50,507 nucleotides of DNA from Terriglobia bacterium (GTDB taxonomy: Bacteria > Acidobacteriota > Terriglobia > 20CM-2-55-15). Below the pieces are notes generated by a model. It did no database searches, was not told the origin of the DNA, and saw only the letters and a list, made by a program, of their open reading frames with translations. The position numbers and the translations under genes were made by a program. The DNA lies in assembly GCA_036496425.1 (NCBI GenBank), contig DASXLG010000344.1, positions 1-50,507 of the forward strand, read 5' to 3'. Below, piece after piece: positions 15,590 to 23,268 of the stretch. Numbering within the stretch: the stretch's first letter is position 1; the number at the start of each line of letters is the position of its first letter.

Positions 15590-17542
15590 ATGTCCTATAG
15601 GAACGCCATTCTAATCCTGTCGGCTGCGGTGCTTATTGCCCTTCAAATCCCGGCCATGACAGCGCAGCAGGCCATCAGACCACCCAATCCCGCCACCGAC
15701 TGGCCCATGTTCAGCCACGATCTGTCGGGAACGCGGTACTCCCCGCTCAAGCAGATCACCGCGGCAAATGTCTCCAGGCTCAAGCTGGCGTGGAGCATGC
15801 CGTATCGCGCCGACCGGAACAGCGCGGCGGCCGGCGGCCTTGGCGGTCTGACGGAGGTCACACCGGTTGTGATCAACGGAGTCATGTATCTGCCGGCCGA
15901 GAATCGAGTGCTGGCACTCGATGCAGCGACAGGAAAGGAAATCTGGAAGTTTGATGTGCCGCCCGGCCAGGGAGGAGCTCTTTCGAAACGCGGCGTTACC
16001 TACTGGCCGGGTGAACCCAACATTCCGGCTCGCATTTTTGTGACGGCCGGGCGAAAGCTCATCGCTCTGAATGCGACAACCGGTGAATCGGTACTCGGGT
16101 TCGGCGACAAAGGCGAAGTCGATCTGGTTGTCCCGTACAACTCTCCTCCGAGCATCTATAAAAACCTGTTGTTCGTCGGCGCCAACGTTCCGGAGCAACC
16201 CGCGACGGGACAGCCTGGAAACACCCGGGCATACGACGCGCGCACCGGCGCCAAGGTCTGGGAGTTCCATTCCGTCCCGCAACCCGGAGAAACCGGTCAT
16301 GAGACATGGCCCGAGGAGGGCTGGAAAGATCGCACGGGCGTGAACAATTGGGGTTTCTATATGACGGTGGACACTGAGCGGAACATGATCTACACCGTCT
16401 TCGGAGCACCGGCGAGCGACTATTACGGATTCGACCGGAAAGGAAACGATCTCTTCGGCAACTCCGTGGTGGCTCTGGAAGCATCGACAGGAAAGCTGAA
16501 GTGGTATTTCCAGGTTGTCCACCACGATCTCTGGGATATGGATCTGCCTCCGGCGCCCATCCTGATGGACATCACGGTCAACGGAAAGAAAATCCCGGCG
16601 CTGATCCAGACGGGAAAGCTCGGTCTCGTTTTCATTCTGAACCGCGTGACCGGTGAGCCGGTCTTCGGGGTTGAGGAAAGACCTGTTCCTCAAAGCGATG
16701 CTCCGGGCGAGTTCACCTCCCTGACCCAGCCATTTCCCGTGAAGCCGCCGATGCTTGGCAAACATAACTACAAACCGGAAGACCTGGTCACAGCGGCCGA
16801 CACGAACGAGGCTCATGCGAAGGCGTGTCGGGACCTGGTCGAAAAGAGCGGCGAGCTGATCAACAGAGGCCCATATACGCCGTGGGCGTATCGCGCTCCT
16901 GACGCGCCGCCCCGAACAGCCATCAATTTCCCGGGCGATATCGGTGGAACAGATTGGGGCGGAATCTCTGCCGATCCGACCAACGGATACGTCTTCGTGA
17001 ATACGCTGAATTACGGGAGTCTCGGCTGGATCGAAAAGCGGCCGCCGAATGCGCGCGTTCCATACGACCGTGCCAGCGTCTATGGAAATCCTGTGGCCTC
17101 GAAGTTCTGGGACCGCAAAGTCAACGCGCAAGGCCAGTTGCTCGGCGAACAAAGCTGGCCCTGCCAGAAACCGCCCTGGGGGCAGTTCTCCGCGATCAAC
17201 GCGAACACGGGCGACATCGTCTGGCAGGTGACCTTCGGTGTCACCGACGAACTGCCGGAGGGAAAGCAGAACACCGGCCGCATCAATATGGGCGGCTCGA
17301 TTGTTACCGCGGGCGGCGTGGTCTTCATCGGCGCAACCAATGACAAGCGTTTTCGCGCATTCGATGAAAAGACGGGCAAAGAACTGTGGGTCACGAAGCT
17401 CTCCAACAGTGCGATAGCGGTGCCGATGACGTATGAGGCGAAGGGCAAACAGTACGTCGCGATCACGGCGTCGGGAGGAGGCGGAATCACGGATCCGGAT
17501 CCTACGAAAAACGAATCGCTGTATGTGTACGCGTTGCCGTAG
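15590..17542 (+). CDS. Periplasmic PQQ-dependent dehydrogenase (quinoprotein)
   Basis: A 650-residue protein with a signal peptide (SYRNAILILSAAVLIALQIP). Eight-bladed propeller motifs are visible: LALDAATGKEIWKFDV, AYDARTGAKVWEFHSV, ALEASTGKLKWYFQVVHHDL and AFDEKTGKELWVTKL. DIGGTDWGGISADPTNGYVF is typical of the glucose/alcohol dehydrogenase-like group. No CxxCH heme motif occurs, so electrons must go to a separate acceptor; the cytochrome c gene at 18887-19492 is a candidate. ATG at 15590 has the strong RBS AAGGAGGAGC; an earlier in-frame ATG at 15554 lacks one. The oxidised alcohol or sugar is unknown. A family 1 hairpin follows the stop. Confidence 0.9.
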   Translation: MSYRNAILILSAAVLIALQIPAMTAQQAIRPPNPATDWPMFSHDLSGTRYSPLKQITAANVSRLKLAWSMPYRADRNSAAAGGLGGLTEVTPVVINGVMYLPAENRVLALDAATGKEIWKFDVPPGQGGALSKRGVTYWPGEPNIPARIFVTAGRKLIALNATTGESVLGFGDKGEVDLVVPYNSPPSIYKNLLFVGANVPEQPATGQPGNTRAYDARTGAKVWEFHSVPQPGETGHETWPEEGWKDRTGVNNWGFYMTVDTERNMIYTVFGAPASDYYGFDRKGNDLFGNSVVALEASTGKLKWYFQVVHHDLWDMDLPPAPILMDITVNGKKIPALIQTGKLGLVFILNRVTGEPVFGVEERPVPQSDAPGEFTSLTQPFPVKPPMLGKHNYKPEDLVTAADTNEAHAKACRDLVEKSGELINRGPYTPWAYRAPDAPPRTAINFPGDIGGTDWGGISADPTNGYVFVNTLNYGSLGWIEKRPPNARVPYDRASVYGNPVASKFWDRKVNAQGQLLGEQSWPCQKPPWGQFSAINANTGDIVWQVTFGVTDELPEGKQNTGRINMGGSIVTAGGVVFIGATNDKRFRAFDEKTGKELWVTKLSNSAIAVPMTYEAKGKQYVAITASGGGGITDPDPTKNESLYVYALP

Positions 17543-17575
17543 CATGGGCTTGCCAACGCGTTTGAGGGAGTAATC

Positions 17576-17633
17576 AGCCGCAGATGACGCGGATGACGCA
17601 GATTGATCTGCGTCATCCGCGTCATCTGCGGCT
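17576..17633 (+). repeat. Dispersed hairpin repeat, family 1, copy 2
   Basis: Perfect 28-bp arms (17576-17603, 17606-17633) around a TG centre. The sequence is the same as at 8417-8478 except for one base in the left arm and the outer 1-2 bp. It lies between two converging genes (stops 17542 and 17648), where it can act as a two-way terminator or mRNA 3' end protector. Confidence 0.88.
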
Positions 17634-17647
17634 CAACTCCCCGCTGG

Positions 17648-18043
17648 TTAAATCTTTGTAAAAATCTTCTCCGGCAGGATCTTGTAAATCACGCGCACTT
17701 CGCCGGGACGACGGTTGGGGTAAACGTCTTTTCCGGTGTACTTCTTCGACAGCTTATCGATGTGGGAGTCCGCACCGTTCTCCGTAATTTCAACGACCTT
17801 TCCCTGCAGGGAGAGATGCCGGTACGGATTGTCGGGGTCCTGGATGCTGAGGGCAACAATCGCATTTCGGCGCATGTTGCGATCCTTGGTGCGGCCCTTC
17901 GCGCTGTTGATGACAACGTACTTGCCGTCGTATTCACACCAGACCGGCGTCACCTGCGGCGAACCATCGCTCATGAGAGTCGCCAGCTGAGCGAACGATT
18001 TCTTGTGAAACAAGTCAGCGAAGTTTTCGGGAATGGTGCTCAT
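17648..18043 (-). CDS. Pyridoxamine 5'-phosphate oxidase-family (PPOX, F420/flavin-type) protein
   Basis: A 131-residue split-barrel protein: FAQLATLMSDGSPQVTPVWC then EYDGKYVVINSAKGRTKDRN and RNAIVALSIQDPDNPYRHLS. This is the pattern of the small PPOX class (TIGR03618-like) that uses FMN or F420 to reduce small molecules. It lacks the C-terminal part of true PdxH. Its start overlaps the upstream lipoprotein stop by ATGA, and it is the last gene of the minus-strand set 19492-17648. Which cofactor it binds cannot be decided here. Confidence 0.82.
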   Translation of the reverse strand: MSTIPENFADLFHKKSFAQLATLMSDGSPQVTPVWCEYDGKYVVINSAKGRTKDRNMRRNAIVALSIQDPDNPYRHLSLQGKVVEITENGADSHIDKLSKKYTGKDVYPNRRPGEVRVIYKILPEKIFTKI

Positions 18044-18879
18044 TGTTTCTCGGGCTCCTTTGTTGGCCGCAAGGCCATGTCGAAATTCACGACGGTCTCG
18101 CCGTTGGCGGTTACTGTTACATCCTGCGTGATCTCATAGGGCTCTTCGTACTCATAACGCTGGAGGGCTTTGATGTTCCGCGTCATCCGCACGCCTTCGT
18201 GCCACATCTTGATCTTGTAGGTTCCGGCAGGGACACCCTCAATCACGAACTGGCCGTCATCACCTGTGACACTGACAAAAGGATGGTCCGCGACGAATAC
18301 ATATCCGTTCATCCACGGATGCCCTGCCTCGCACGTCAAAAACACGATGCCGGGAGTCGTCAAAGGCGATTCGACCGTGGTTCTCTGCCCACGTACAGGC
18401 TGCGCGATGTTGAATAGGGTCTTCGATCCCTCGCCGGTGATCTGCTGGCCGTGAACGTTATGCAGAATCGGATCGCTGTTGGTGATATCGATTTTGCCGC
18501 CGACTGGAACGATCAACGAGTGCGGCGCATACTGACAGTTCTTCTGGTCGACCAGTAAAGACTCGCGCGAACGGAACTTTTCATCGCTCTTGACGCCGTC
18601 CAGGTACACGAACGCGCGTTGCACACCTTTGTCTTTACCGAGTGCGAGACGGGACAACGCCACGCGATCCCCGCACGTGCTCTGGTTTTCTGTGACCGGT
18701 TCGAACGTGGCGGGGGGTGCGTCGCCCTGGAAACGAACGACGCCGCGGATGCGTCCGACGGGACCTGCAGGGGCCTGTGTCGCCGCTTTGTCCGCAGCGT
18801 CCGAAATTCCTTTTCCCTGCTCGCTGCCGCAGCCACATAGGAACAATGTGGCGGCCAGGAGTACGACTACTTTTCTCAT
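18040..18879 (-). CDS. Lipoprotein with cupredoxin-like and carboxypeptidase-regulatory-like domains
   Basis: A 279-residue lipoprotein (LFLCGCGS lipobox, Cys near 17). Residues ~45-100 hold GVVRFQGDAPP and a conserved Cys (STCGDRV). Residues ~120-205 (SLIVPVGGKIDITNSDPILH then NVHGQ and LTCEAGHPWMNGYVFV) resemble a cupredoxin fold with possible copper ligands His140/His143 area, C188 and H191. Residues ~208-235 (VTGDDGQFVIEGVPAGTYKI) are a carboxypeptidase-regulatory-like beta-sandwich. It lies between cytochrome c and PPOX genes, suggesting an electron-transfer or metal role in the periplasm. The metal ligands are inferred from spacing only. Confidence 0.7.
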   Translation of the reverse strand: MRKVVVLLAATLFLCGCGSEQGKGISDAADKAATQAPAGPVGRIRGVVRFQGDAPPATFEPVTENQSTCGDRVALSRLALGKDKGVQRAFVYLDGVKSDEKFRSRESLLVDQKNCQYAPHSLIVPVGGKIDITNSDPILHNVHGQQITGEGSKTLFNIAQPVRGQRTTVESPLTTPGIVFLTCEAGHPWMNGYVFVADHPFVSVTGDDGQFVIEGVPAGTYKIKMWHEGVRMTRNIKALQRYEYEEPYEITQDVTVTANGETVVNFDMALRPTKEPEKQ

Positions 18880-18886
18880 CTTCTTC

Positions 18887-19492
18887 TTACTGTGGAATCT
18901 TATCCGGAGGAAGCGGGTCAGGGATAGGATTGTTCACCGGCGGAAGCGATTGCAAATATGCGAAAATCGCCTTCAGATCGTCATCCGTCATGTTCTTGTA
19001 CCAATACCACGGCATTGGGGGAAGGATCGCCCGGCCGGTCCCCTGGTGTTTTCCTGTTCGAATAGCTGCAATAAATATCTCGGGCGTCCAGCTTCCAAGC
19101 CCTGTGGCCTTGTCGGGCGTTAAATTCATGGCAAAGCTGACGCCCCATGGTCCCGCCCATGCCGTCAAGTTGCTGCTTGCTACAGTACCCCATTTAGCAA
19201 AAATGTCTTTTCCACGCATGGGCAGTGAGGCAACTTTGTCTGTCGCAGGATTACCGCTCAATTCCCGGCCCATGTCCGCTTCAGGACCATTCGGTCCTAT
19301 CTTCTTTGGAGTGTGGCAGTCATTACAGCCGCCGACCAGCGTCAGGTATTTGCCCCGTTCGACGGGAGACTGAGCTGAAGCCGCAGCTGGAGCTGCCGCT
19401 GTTTTCGTTTCGGCAGGCGGCGTATTGTTGGCGCAACCGGCCACGAAAGCCACCATTGGTATAAGTCCCACAACTCCGCGCATGAACCGCAT
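18887..19492 (-). CDS. Membrane-anchored mono-heme cytochrome c
   Basis: A 201-residue lipoprotein-type precursor (VAFVAGC lipobox, Cys at 20) with an Ala-rich linker and a single heme motif CNDCH (after LVGG). The distal ligand is probably a Met in ILPPMPWYWYKNM. The C-terminal helix DDLKAIFAYLQSLPPVNNP is typical of class I cytochromes c of this size. It is the first gene of a minus-strand operon with the cupredoxin-like lipoprotein (7 bp gap) and the PPOX protein. It may take electrons from the PQQ dehydrogenase encoded nearby. An alternative ATG lies at 19483. Confidence 0.88.
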   Translation of the reverse strand: MRFMRGVVGLIPMVAFVAGCANNTPPAETKTAAAPAAASAQSPVERGKYLTLVGGCNDCHTPKKIGPNGPEADMGRELSGNPATDKVASLPMRGKDIFAKWGTVASSNLTAWAGPWGVSFAMNLTPDKATGLGSWTPEIFIAAIRTGKHQGTGRAILPPMPWYWYKNMTDDDLKAIFAYLQSLPPVNNPIPDPLPPDKIPQ

Positions 19493-19588
19493 AGCCTCTC
19501 CTTTATCGTCTGATGTGCAGGGCGTTGATTATGCGTTTAGCCCTTGCGCACGGTCAAGAGCGCAACTTGAAGTACGCGCAAGGTTCTG

Positions 19589-19616
19589 TTGGATTTGTAC
19601 GCTGCTGTACTACAAT
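19589..19616 (+). promoter_or_regulatory. Possible sigma-70 promoter for the 19642 gene
   Basis: TTGGAT at 19589-19594 and TACAAT at 19611-19616 are separated by 16 bp. The start codon follows 25 bp later, after a strong RBS (TAGGAGG). Confidence 0.4.
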
Positions 19617-19641
19617 CCCATGGGTTCTAGGAGGAACGTGA

Positions 19642-19956
19642 ATGTCTGACATTCTGCATGCCCTTGCGATTTCCGGGGGCCTTCTTTTACTGGTCGTCAT
19701 TCTGACCGTTATTGTCAGTATCGTTACCGTCAATCGTGGCGCTGCAGAAATGGCCGGAGGCGGGCATGAACATGGGGCCGTGGCCGTGGCCGTGGCCCAT
19801 ACGGAGTCTGCGCCCGTTGCAGCGAAACCAGCCGCGAAACCGGCTGCACCGGCCCGCGATGAGATCAACGTTCTTCAGATACTCGCCCTCGGTACCGGGT
19901 TGTTTGTTCTGGCCGTACTGGGCCTCTTCGCGCTGAGCCTGATCGAACACATGTAG
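19642..19956 (+). CDS. Small two-TM protein with His- and Ala/Lys-rich loop
   Basis: A 104-residue protein with hydrophobic segments at about 9-30 (AISGGLLLLVVILTVIVSIV) and 79-101 (ILALGTGLFVLAVLGLFALS). The loop between them is rich in Gly, His, Ala and Pro (GGGHEHGAVAVAVAH, then KPAAKPAAPA). Histidines in the first part could bind metal. The RBS TAGGAGG and a possible promoter support a real gene. I do not recognise the family. It is divergent from the cytochrome c operon. Confidence 0.65.
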   Translation: MSDILHALAISGGLLLLVVILTVIVSIVTVNRGAAEMAGGGHEHGAVAVAVAHTESAPVAAKPAAKPAAPARDEINVLQILALGTGLFVLAVLGLFALSLIEHM

Positions 19957-19978
19957 ATCCCGAAATAGCCGGGACAGA

Positions 19979-20042
19979 ATTAGCCACAAAAGGCACAAAA
20001 GGGAGCGAGAGATCGTTCCCTTTTGTGCCTTTTGTGGCTAAT
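19979..20042 (+). repeat. Dispersed hairpin repeat, family 2, copy 1
   Basis: Perfect 26-bp arms (19979-20004, 20017-20042) containing TTAGCCACAAAAGGCACAAA, with a 12-bp centre. It starts 22 bp after the stop at 19956. The remaining bases to 20295 hold only the RBS (GTGGAGG) of the next gene and nothing else I recognise. A relative lies at 23094-23160. Confidence 0.85.
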
Positions 20043-20295
20043 TCCTTAGCTTTTCGCATAGTTATAGATCCGAAGGTATTTACGAAGGGACGGGAAAGGA
20101 TCCGGCGACGAACGCTGCGCGCTGGTGAAAAGAACCAGAAGGAAATTCTAACGAGTCGGAGTGGTGCCCGAATACGGGACGGACCGTCAAATAGAGAACG
20201 GTGAGCAGGATGTACCACGCCGGCCTCCGGAATTCAGCCTGCATTCCGCTTGCTCCCGCAATGACAGCGTCATTAAATTAACCGTGGAGGTCTTT

Positions 20296-21510
20296 ATGGC
20301 CTTGAAGGTTCTGACAACTGCCCTAGCGCGTTTGGGAGCCATCCCCCTGCTGTTGTTGCTGCTTCTGCAACCCAGTGCGGTACGGGCGCAGGCTCCAACT
20401 CCTCCCCCTCCAGATCAGGCATTTACACCGGACCAGCTCAATAACCTTGTAGCGCCAATCGCTTTATACCCGGATCCGCTTTTGAGCCAGATCCTGGTGG
20501 CGGCGACATATCCGCTCGAGGTTGTGCAGGCGTATCAATGGCTGCAAAGAACCCCGGGGCTGACCGGCCCGGCATTGACCGAGGCGGCGCAGCAACAGAA
20601 TTGGGATGCGAGTATTCAGGCGCTGGTTGTCTTTCCGGATGTCCTGAAGCGTCTGAATGATGACGTCAACTGGACGACCAACCTGGGCAATGCATTTCTG
20701 GCACAGCAGCAGGACGTCATGGACGCCGTGCAACGCATGCGGACGAGCGCGCAGCAGGCAGGCAAACTGCAATCGTCACCCCAGGAGACCGTAACCGCAA
20801 CCAGTCAAAACGGACAGGCCTACGTCGAGATCGAACCGGCAGAGCCCGACGTCATTTACGTCCCCGACTATGATCCTGTTTGGATCTGGGGGCCGGCAGT
20901 CTGGTATCCCTATCCCCGATGGCATTGGCCGGCACGCACCATTGTGGCGCCGGGCCTCTTTTTCGGATTCGGCGGACCGATCCGGGTCGGTCTCTTTTTT
21001 GGCGCCGGGTGGCATGGATGGGCCGGCTGGGGCTGGCATCCCGGCTGGGGCAACCGCACCATCGTTGTGAATAACACATTCATCCACCAGCACAACTTCA
21101 ACGCCACACACGTTGAAAAAGTTCACGGCACGGCAGTATGGGTTCACGATCCTTCTCACCGTGCCGGAGTCCCGTACGCGAACACAAAATTGCAGCAGCA
21201 ATTCCGCGGCAACGTGCGGCAGAACGTGGCACCCCGGGCTATCCCGGAACAGGCGCGCGGGCCGCAGCCGGCGGAACGGTTCGGTAATCGCCAGATTCCG
21301 AAAAACGTTCCGCCGGCGCAGAATCGCGGCATGTTCAGCGGGATACAGAATGGAGGGGCCGCGCGTACTCACGAGGAGCATGGCTTTTCAAGCCTCGGCG
21401 CAGCAAGAAGCATGCCGCGCCAGTCCGCCCCGGCGTCAAGACCAGCTCCAGCTCCAAGAGCAGCGCCGGCTCCAAGACCAGCTCCGGCGGCTCGCGGCGG
21501 GAGGCGATAA
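20296..21510 (+). CDS. DUF3300-family secreted protein
   Basis: A 404-residue protein with a signal peptide (LLLLLLLQPSAVRAQ). The family core is clear: TPDQLNNLVAPIALYPDPLL, then SQILVAATYPLEVVQA, WDASIQALVVFPDVL, and the aromatic segment VIYVPDYDPVWIWGPAVWYP. The C-terminal third is Trp/Gly-rich and then low-complexity (Ala/Pro/Arg). DUF3300 proteins are envelope proteins of unknown function that are often encoded beside DUF2950. ATG at 20296 is chosen for the RBS GTGGAGG and the signal; the frame extends 45 codons further. The DUF2950 gene starts 7 bp downstream. Confidence 0.9.
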   Translation: MALKVLTTALARLGAIPLLLLLLLQPSAVRAQAPTPPPPDQAFTPDQLNNLVAPIALYPDPLLSQILVAATYPLEVVQAYQWLQRTPGLTGPALTEAAQQQNWDASIQALVVFPDVLKRLNDDVNWTTNLGNAFLAQQQDVMDAVQRMRTSAQQAGKLQSSPQETVTATSQNGQAYVEIEPAEPDVIYVPDYDPVWIWGPAVWYPYPRWHWPARTIVAPGLFFGFGGPIRVGLFFGAGWHGWAGWGWHPGWGNRTIVVNNTFIHQHNFNATHVEKVHGTAVWVHDPSHRAGVPYANTKLQQQFRGNVRQNVAPRAIPEQARGPQPAERFGNRQIPKNVPPAQNRGMFSGIQNGGAARTHEEHGFSSLGAARSMPRQSAPASRPAPAPRAAPAPRPAPAARGGRR

Positions 21511-21517
21511 AGACACT

Positions 21518-22423
21518 ATGAGAAAAGAAATCAAAGCCGCAGTGGCAGCGATCGCTCTCACGGCCTTATCCGCTTTTGCTCAGACTTCAGCCCGGTCTTT
21601 TGCCACGCCTCAAGAGGCCGCGCAGGCCCTGATCGATGCCACCGAACATAACGATACAGCAGCAATGCTCAGGCTGTTCGGCCCGGAGGGGAAGGATATC
21701 GTCGAATCGGGTGATACCGCCGAAGACCAAAGCGGACGTGCGGAATTCGCGCGCCGTGGCCATCAAAAGCTGACGATCGAGATCGAACCGTCCAATTCCA
21801 ACCGCGCCACGATCATTGTCGGCGCGGAGAACTGGCCCTTCCCTGTTCCATTAATCAAGAAAAACGGGCAATGGCGCTTCGACCCTTCCGAGGGACGTAT
21901 AACCATCCTCGCCAGGCGCATCGGACGCAATGAATTGACGGCGATTGATGTGTGCCGTGCTTATGTCGAAGCACAACTCGAATACGCCACCCGGGACCGG
22001 CTTTCCAGCGGGGTCCTGGAATACGCGCAAAGCATCAAGAGCACTCCGGGAAAGAAAGATGGACTATATTGGGAAGGAGAGTCCGGCACGCTCGTTCCTA
22101 AAGCGTTTGCCGACGCCGCTGCAACATTCGCGGCCAGTGCCAAGCCTGTCCCTTATCACGGATATCACTTCCGGATTCTGAAAGCGCAAGGCCCGGATGC
22201 CCCCGGCGGCGCAACGGACTACGTCGTCAAAGGGAAAATGATCGGGGGATTCGCCCTGGTGGCCTTCCCGGAGGAATACGGCGTCTCAGGCGTGAAGACG
22301 TTCATCGTGAACCACGATGGGATTGTTTTCGAGAAGGATCTGGGTCCGATGACGGGTACGCTGGCGCGGCAGATGACGCGCTTCAATCCCGACAAAACCT
22401 GGAAACGGATCGAGGGCGAGTAG
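21518..22423 (+). CDS. DUF2950-family secreted protein
   Basis: A 301-residue protein with signal peptide MRKEIKAAVAAIALTALSAF. Family hallmarks: FATPQEAAQALIDATEHNDT, GQWRFDPSEGRITILARRIG, NELTAIDVCRAYVEAQLEYA, and PYHGYHFRILKAQGPDAPGG. Function is unknown, but it is nearly always paired with DUF3300, whose stop lies 7 bp upstream, so the two very likely work together in the envelope. The frame is open upstream to 21113 inside the DUF3300 gene; the signal peptide fixes the start at 21518. Confidence 0.9.
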   Translation: MRKEIKAAVAAIALTALSAFAQTSARSFATPQEAAQALIDATEHNDTAAMLRLFGPEGKDIVESGDTAEDQSGRAEFARRGHQKLTIEIEPSNSNRATIIVGAENWPFPVPLIKKNGQWRFDPSEGRITILARRIGRNELTAIDVCRAYVEAQLEYATRDRLSSGVLEYAQSIKSTPGKKDGLYWEGESGTLVPKAFADAAATFAASAKPVPYHGYHFRILKAQGPDAPGGATDYVVKGKMIGGFALVAFPEEYGVSGVKTFIVNHDGIVFEKDLGPMTGTLARQMTRFNPDKTWKRIEGE

Positions 22424-22428
22424 GGATC

Positions 22429-23079
22429 TCACCGCTTTTCGACAGAACCGGACCCGATGATTTGTTTCGTTATGGCCGGAGCGCCGCTGTACCGGATATC
22501 GCCCGACCCGGTGATGTTCGCGTCCAACGTCTCGCTGGCATCCAGTTCGGCGTTCCCGCTGCCCATAATGCTGATCGTCGCAGTCTTGCTTTTCAGGCTG
22601 CTGCCTCTGTAGGCTCCGGAACCGGCGATCGTGACCTCCTGTACGTCCGCCGCTCCAGCGGCCGACAGGCTGCCGGATCCGGCAACCAGCATTTTCAGCC
22701 GGCCGGTATGGATACCTTTAGCATCGGCGGAACCGCTCCCGGCAACCGTGATGTTGTTGAGATCTTTGACGGTGAGTTTGTATACGACATCTTTCGAAGG
22801 ACTGATGCCGGTTTGGTCCTTTGTGCCCAGCGTCAGCTGGCTGCCGCTGACCTCGGACGTCAGGTAAGGAAGAAGATTGTCGTCGGCGGTAATTGTCAAA
22901 GATTCGGTACCGGTTTGATCGATCGTGAGCTGGCCCGTTCCGTTCAACTTCACTTCCGTAAACCCGCTGACGTCTCTGGGCTCGCTGACGACGTTCCCCG
23001 ATCCGCGGATACCGGACAGACCGCAGCCGGCCGTCAACACCGCACAGAAACCTATCAGCAAAATCGGCATTCTTCGCAT
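22429..23079 (-). CDS. Head-GIN (DUF2807) lipoprotein
   Basis: A 216-residue lipoprotein (VLTAGCG lipobox). Residues 28-90 form the conserved start (GSGNVVSEPRDVSGFTEVKL, then GTGQLTIDQ). From about 108 to the end there are ~20-residue rungs marked by GSG: VAGSGSADAKG, VAGSGSLSAAG, IAGSGAYRGSS, IMGSGNAELDA, ITGSGDIRYSG, IIGSGSVEKR. These make a single-stranded right-handed beta-helix. Head-GIN proteins are envelope adhesion-like proteins of unclear function. It converges with DUF2950 (5 bp between stops). An upstream TTG at 23085 is an alternative start. Confidence 0.88.
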   Translation of the reverse strand: MRRMPILLIGFCAVLTAGCGLSGIRGSGNVVSEPRDVSGFTEVKLNGTGQLTIDQTGTESLTITADDNLLPYLTSEVSGSQLTLGTKDQTGISPSKDVVYKLTVKDLNNITVAGSGSADAKGIHTGRLKMLVAGSGSLSAAGAADVQEVTIAGSGAYRGSSLKSKTATISIMGSGNAELDASETLDANITGSGDIRYSGAPAITKQIIGSGSVEKR

Positions 23080-23093
23080 ATTCAAGAAAAAGA

Positions 23094-23160
23094 TTAGTCA
23101 CAAAACGGACAAAAAGCACAAGAGGGTGGATCGCCTTTTGTGCTTTTTGCGCCTGACTGA
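23094..23160 (+). repeat. Dispersed hairpin repeat, family 2, copy 2 (diverged)
   Basis: TTAGTCACAAAACGGACAAA followed by AAGCACAAG pairs imperfectly with CTTTTGTGCTTTTTGCGCCT followed by GACTGA. The plan is the same as at 19979-20042 (GTCACAAA..GCACAA). It lies in the divergent gap between 23079 and 23269, so here it is upstream of both genes. Confidence 0.7.
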
Positions 23161-23174
23161 TCCTTCCGATCATC

Positions 23175-23203
23175 TTGACGCGCCGGTGGGCGCGGGGTAG
23201 CAT
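23175..23203 (+). promoter_or_regulatory. Possible sigma-70 promoter for the 23269 operon
   Basis: TTGACG at 23175-23180 and TAGCAT at 23198-23203 with 17-bp spacing. It precedes the start at 23269 by 65 bp. No riboswitch-like structure is visible in the leader. Confidence 0.45.
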
Positions 23204-23268
23204 TTCGGGTTCACGGACAGAAAAGAAACGTCATAAACAGTTACTCGCCATCGAAGGAGTACTCCAAC

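Noticed and set aside
15611-17545. A 644-codon open frame on the minus strand
   Set aside because: It mirrors the PQQ dehydrogenase gene, has no RBS and no family pattern.
21113-21517. N-terminal extension of the DUF2950 protein
   Set aside because: The extension overlaps the DUF3300 gene and lies before a clear signal peptide at 21518.
23094-23268. SAM or cobalamin riboswitch in front of the MetE-like gene
   Set aside because: Only a dispersed hairpin and a possible promoter are visible; I found none of the conserved riboswitch cores.
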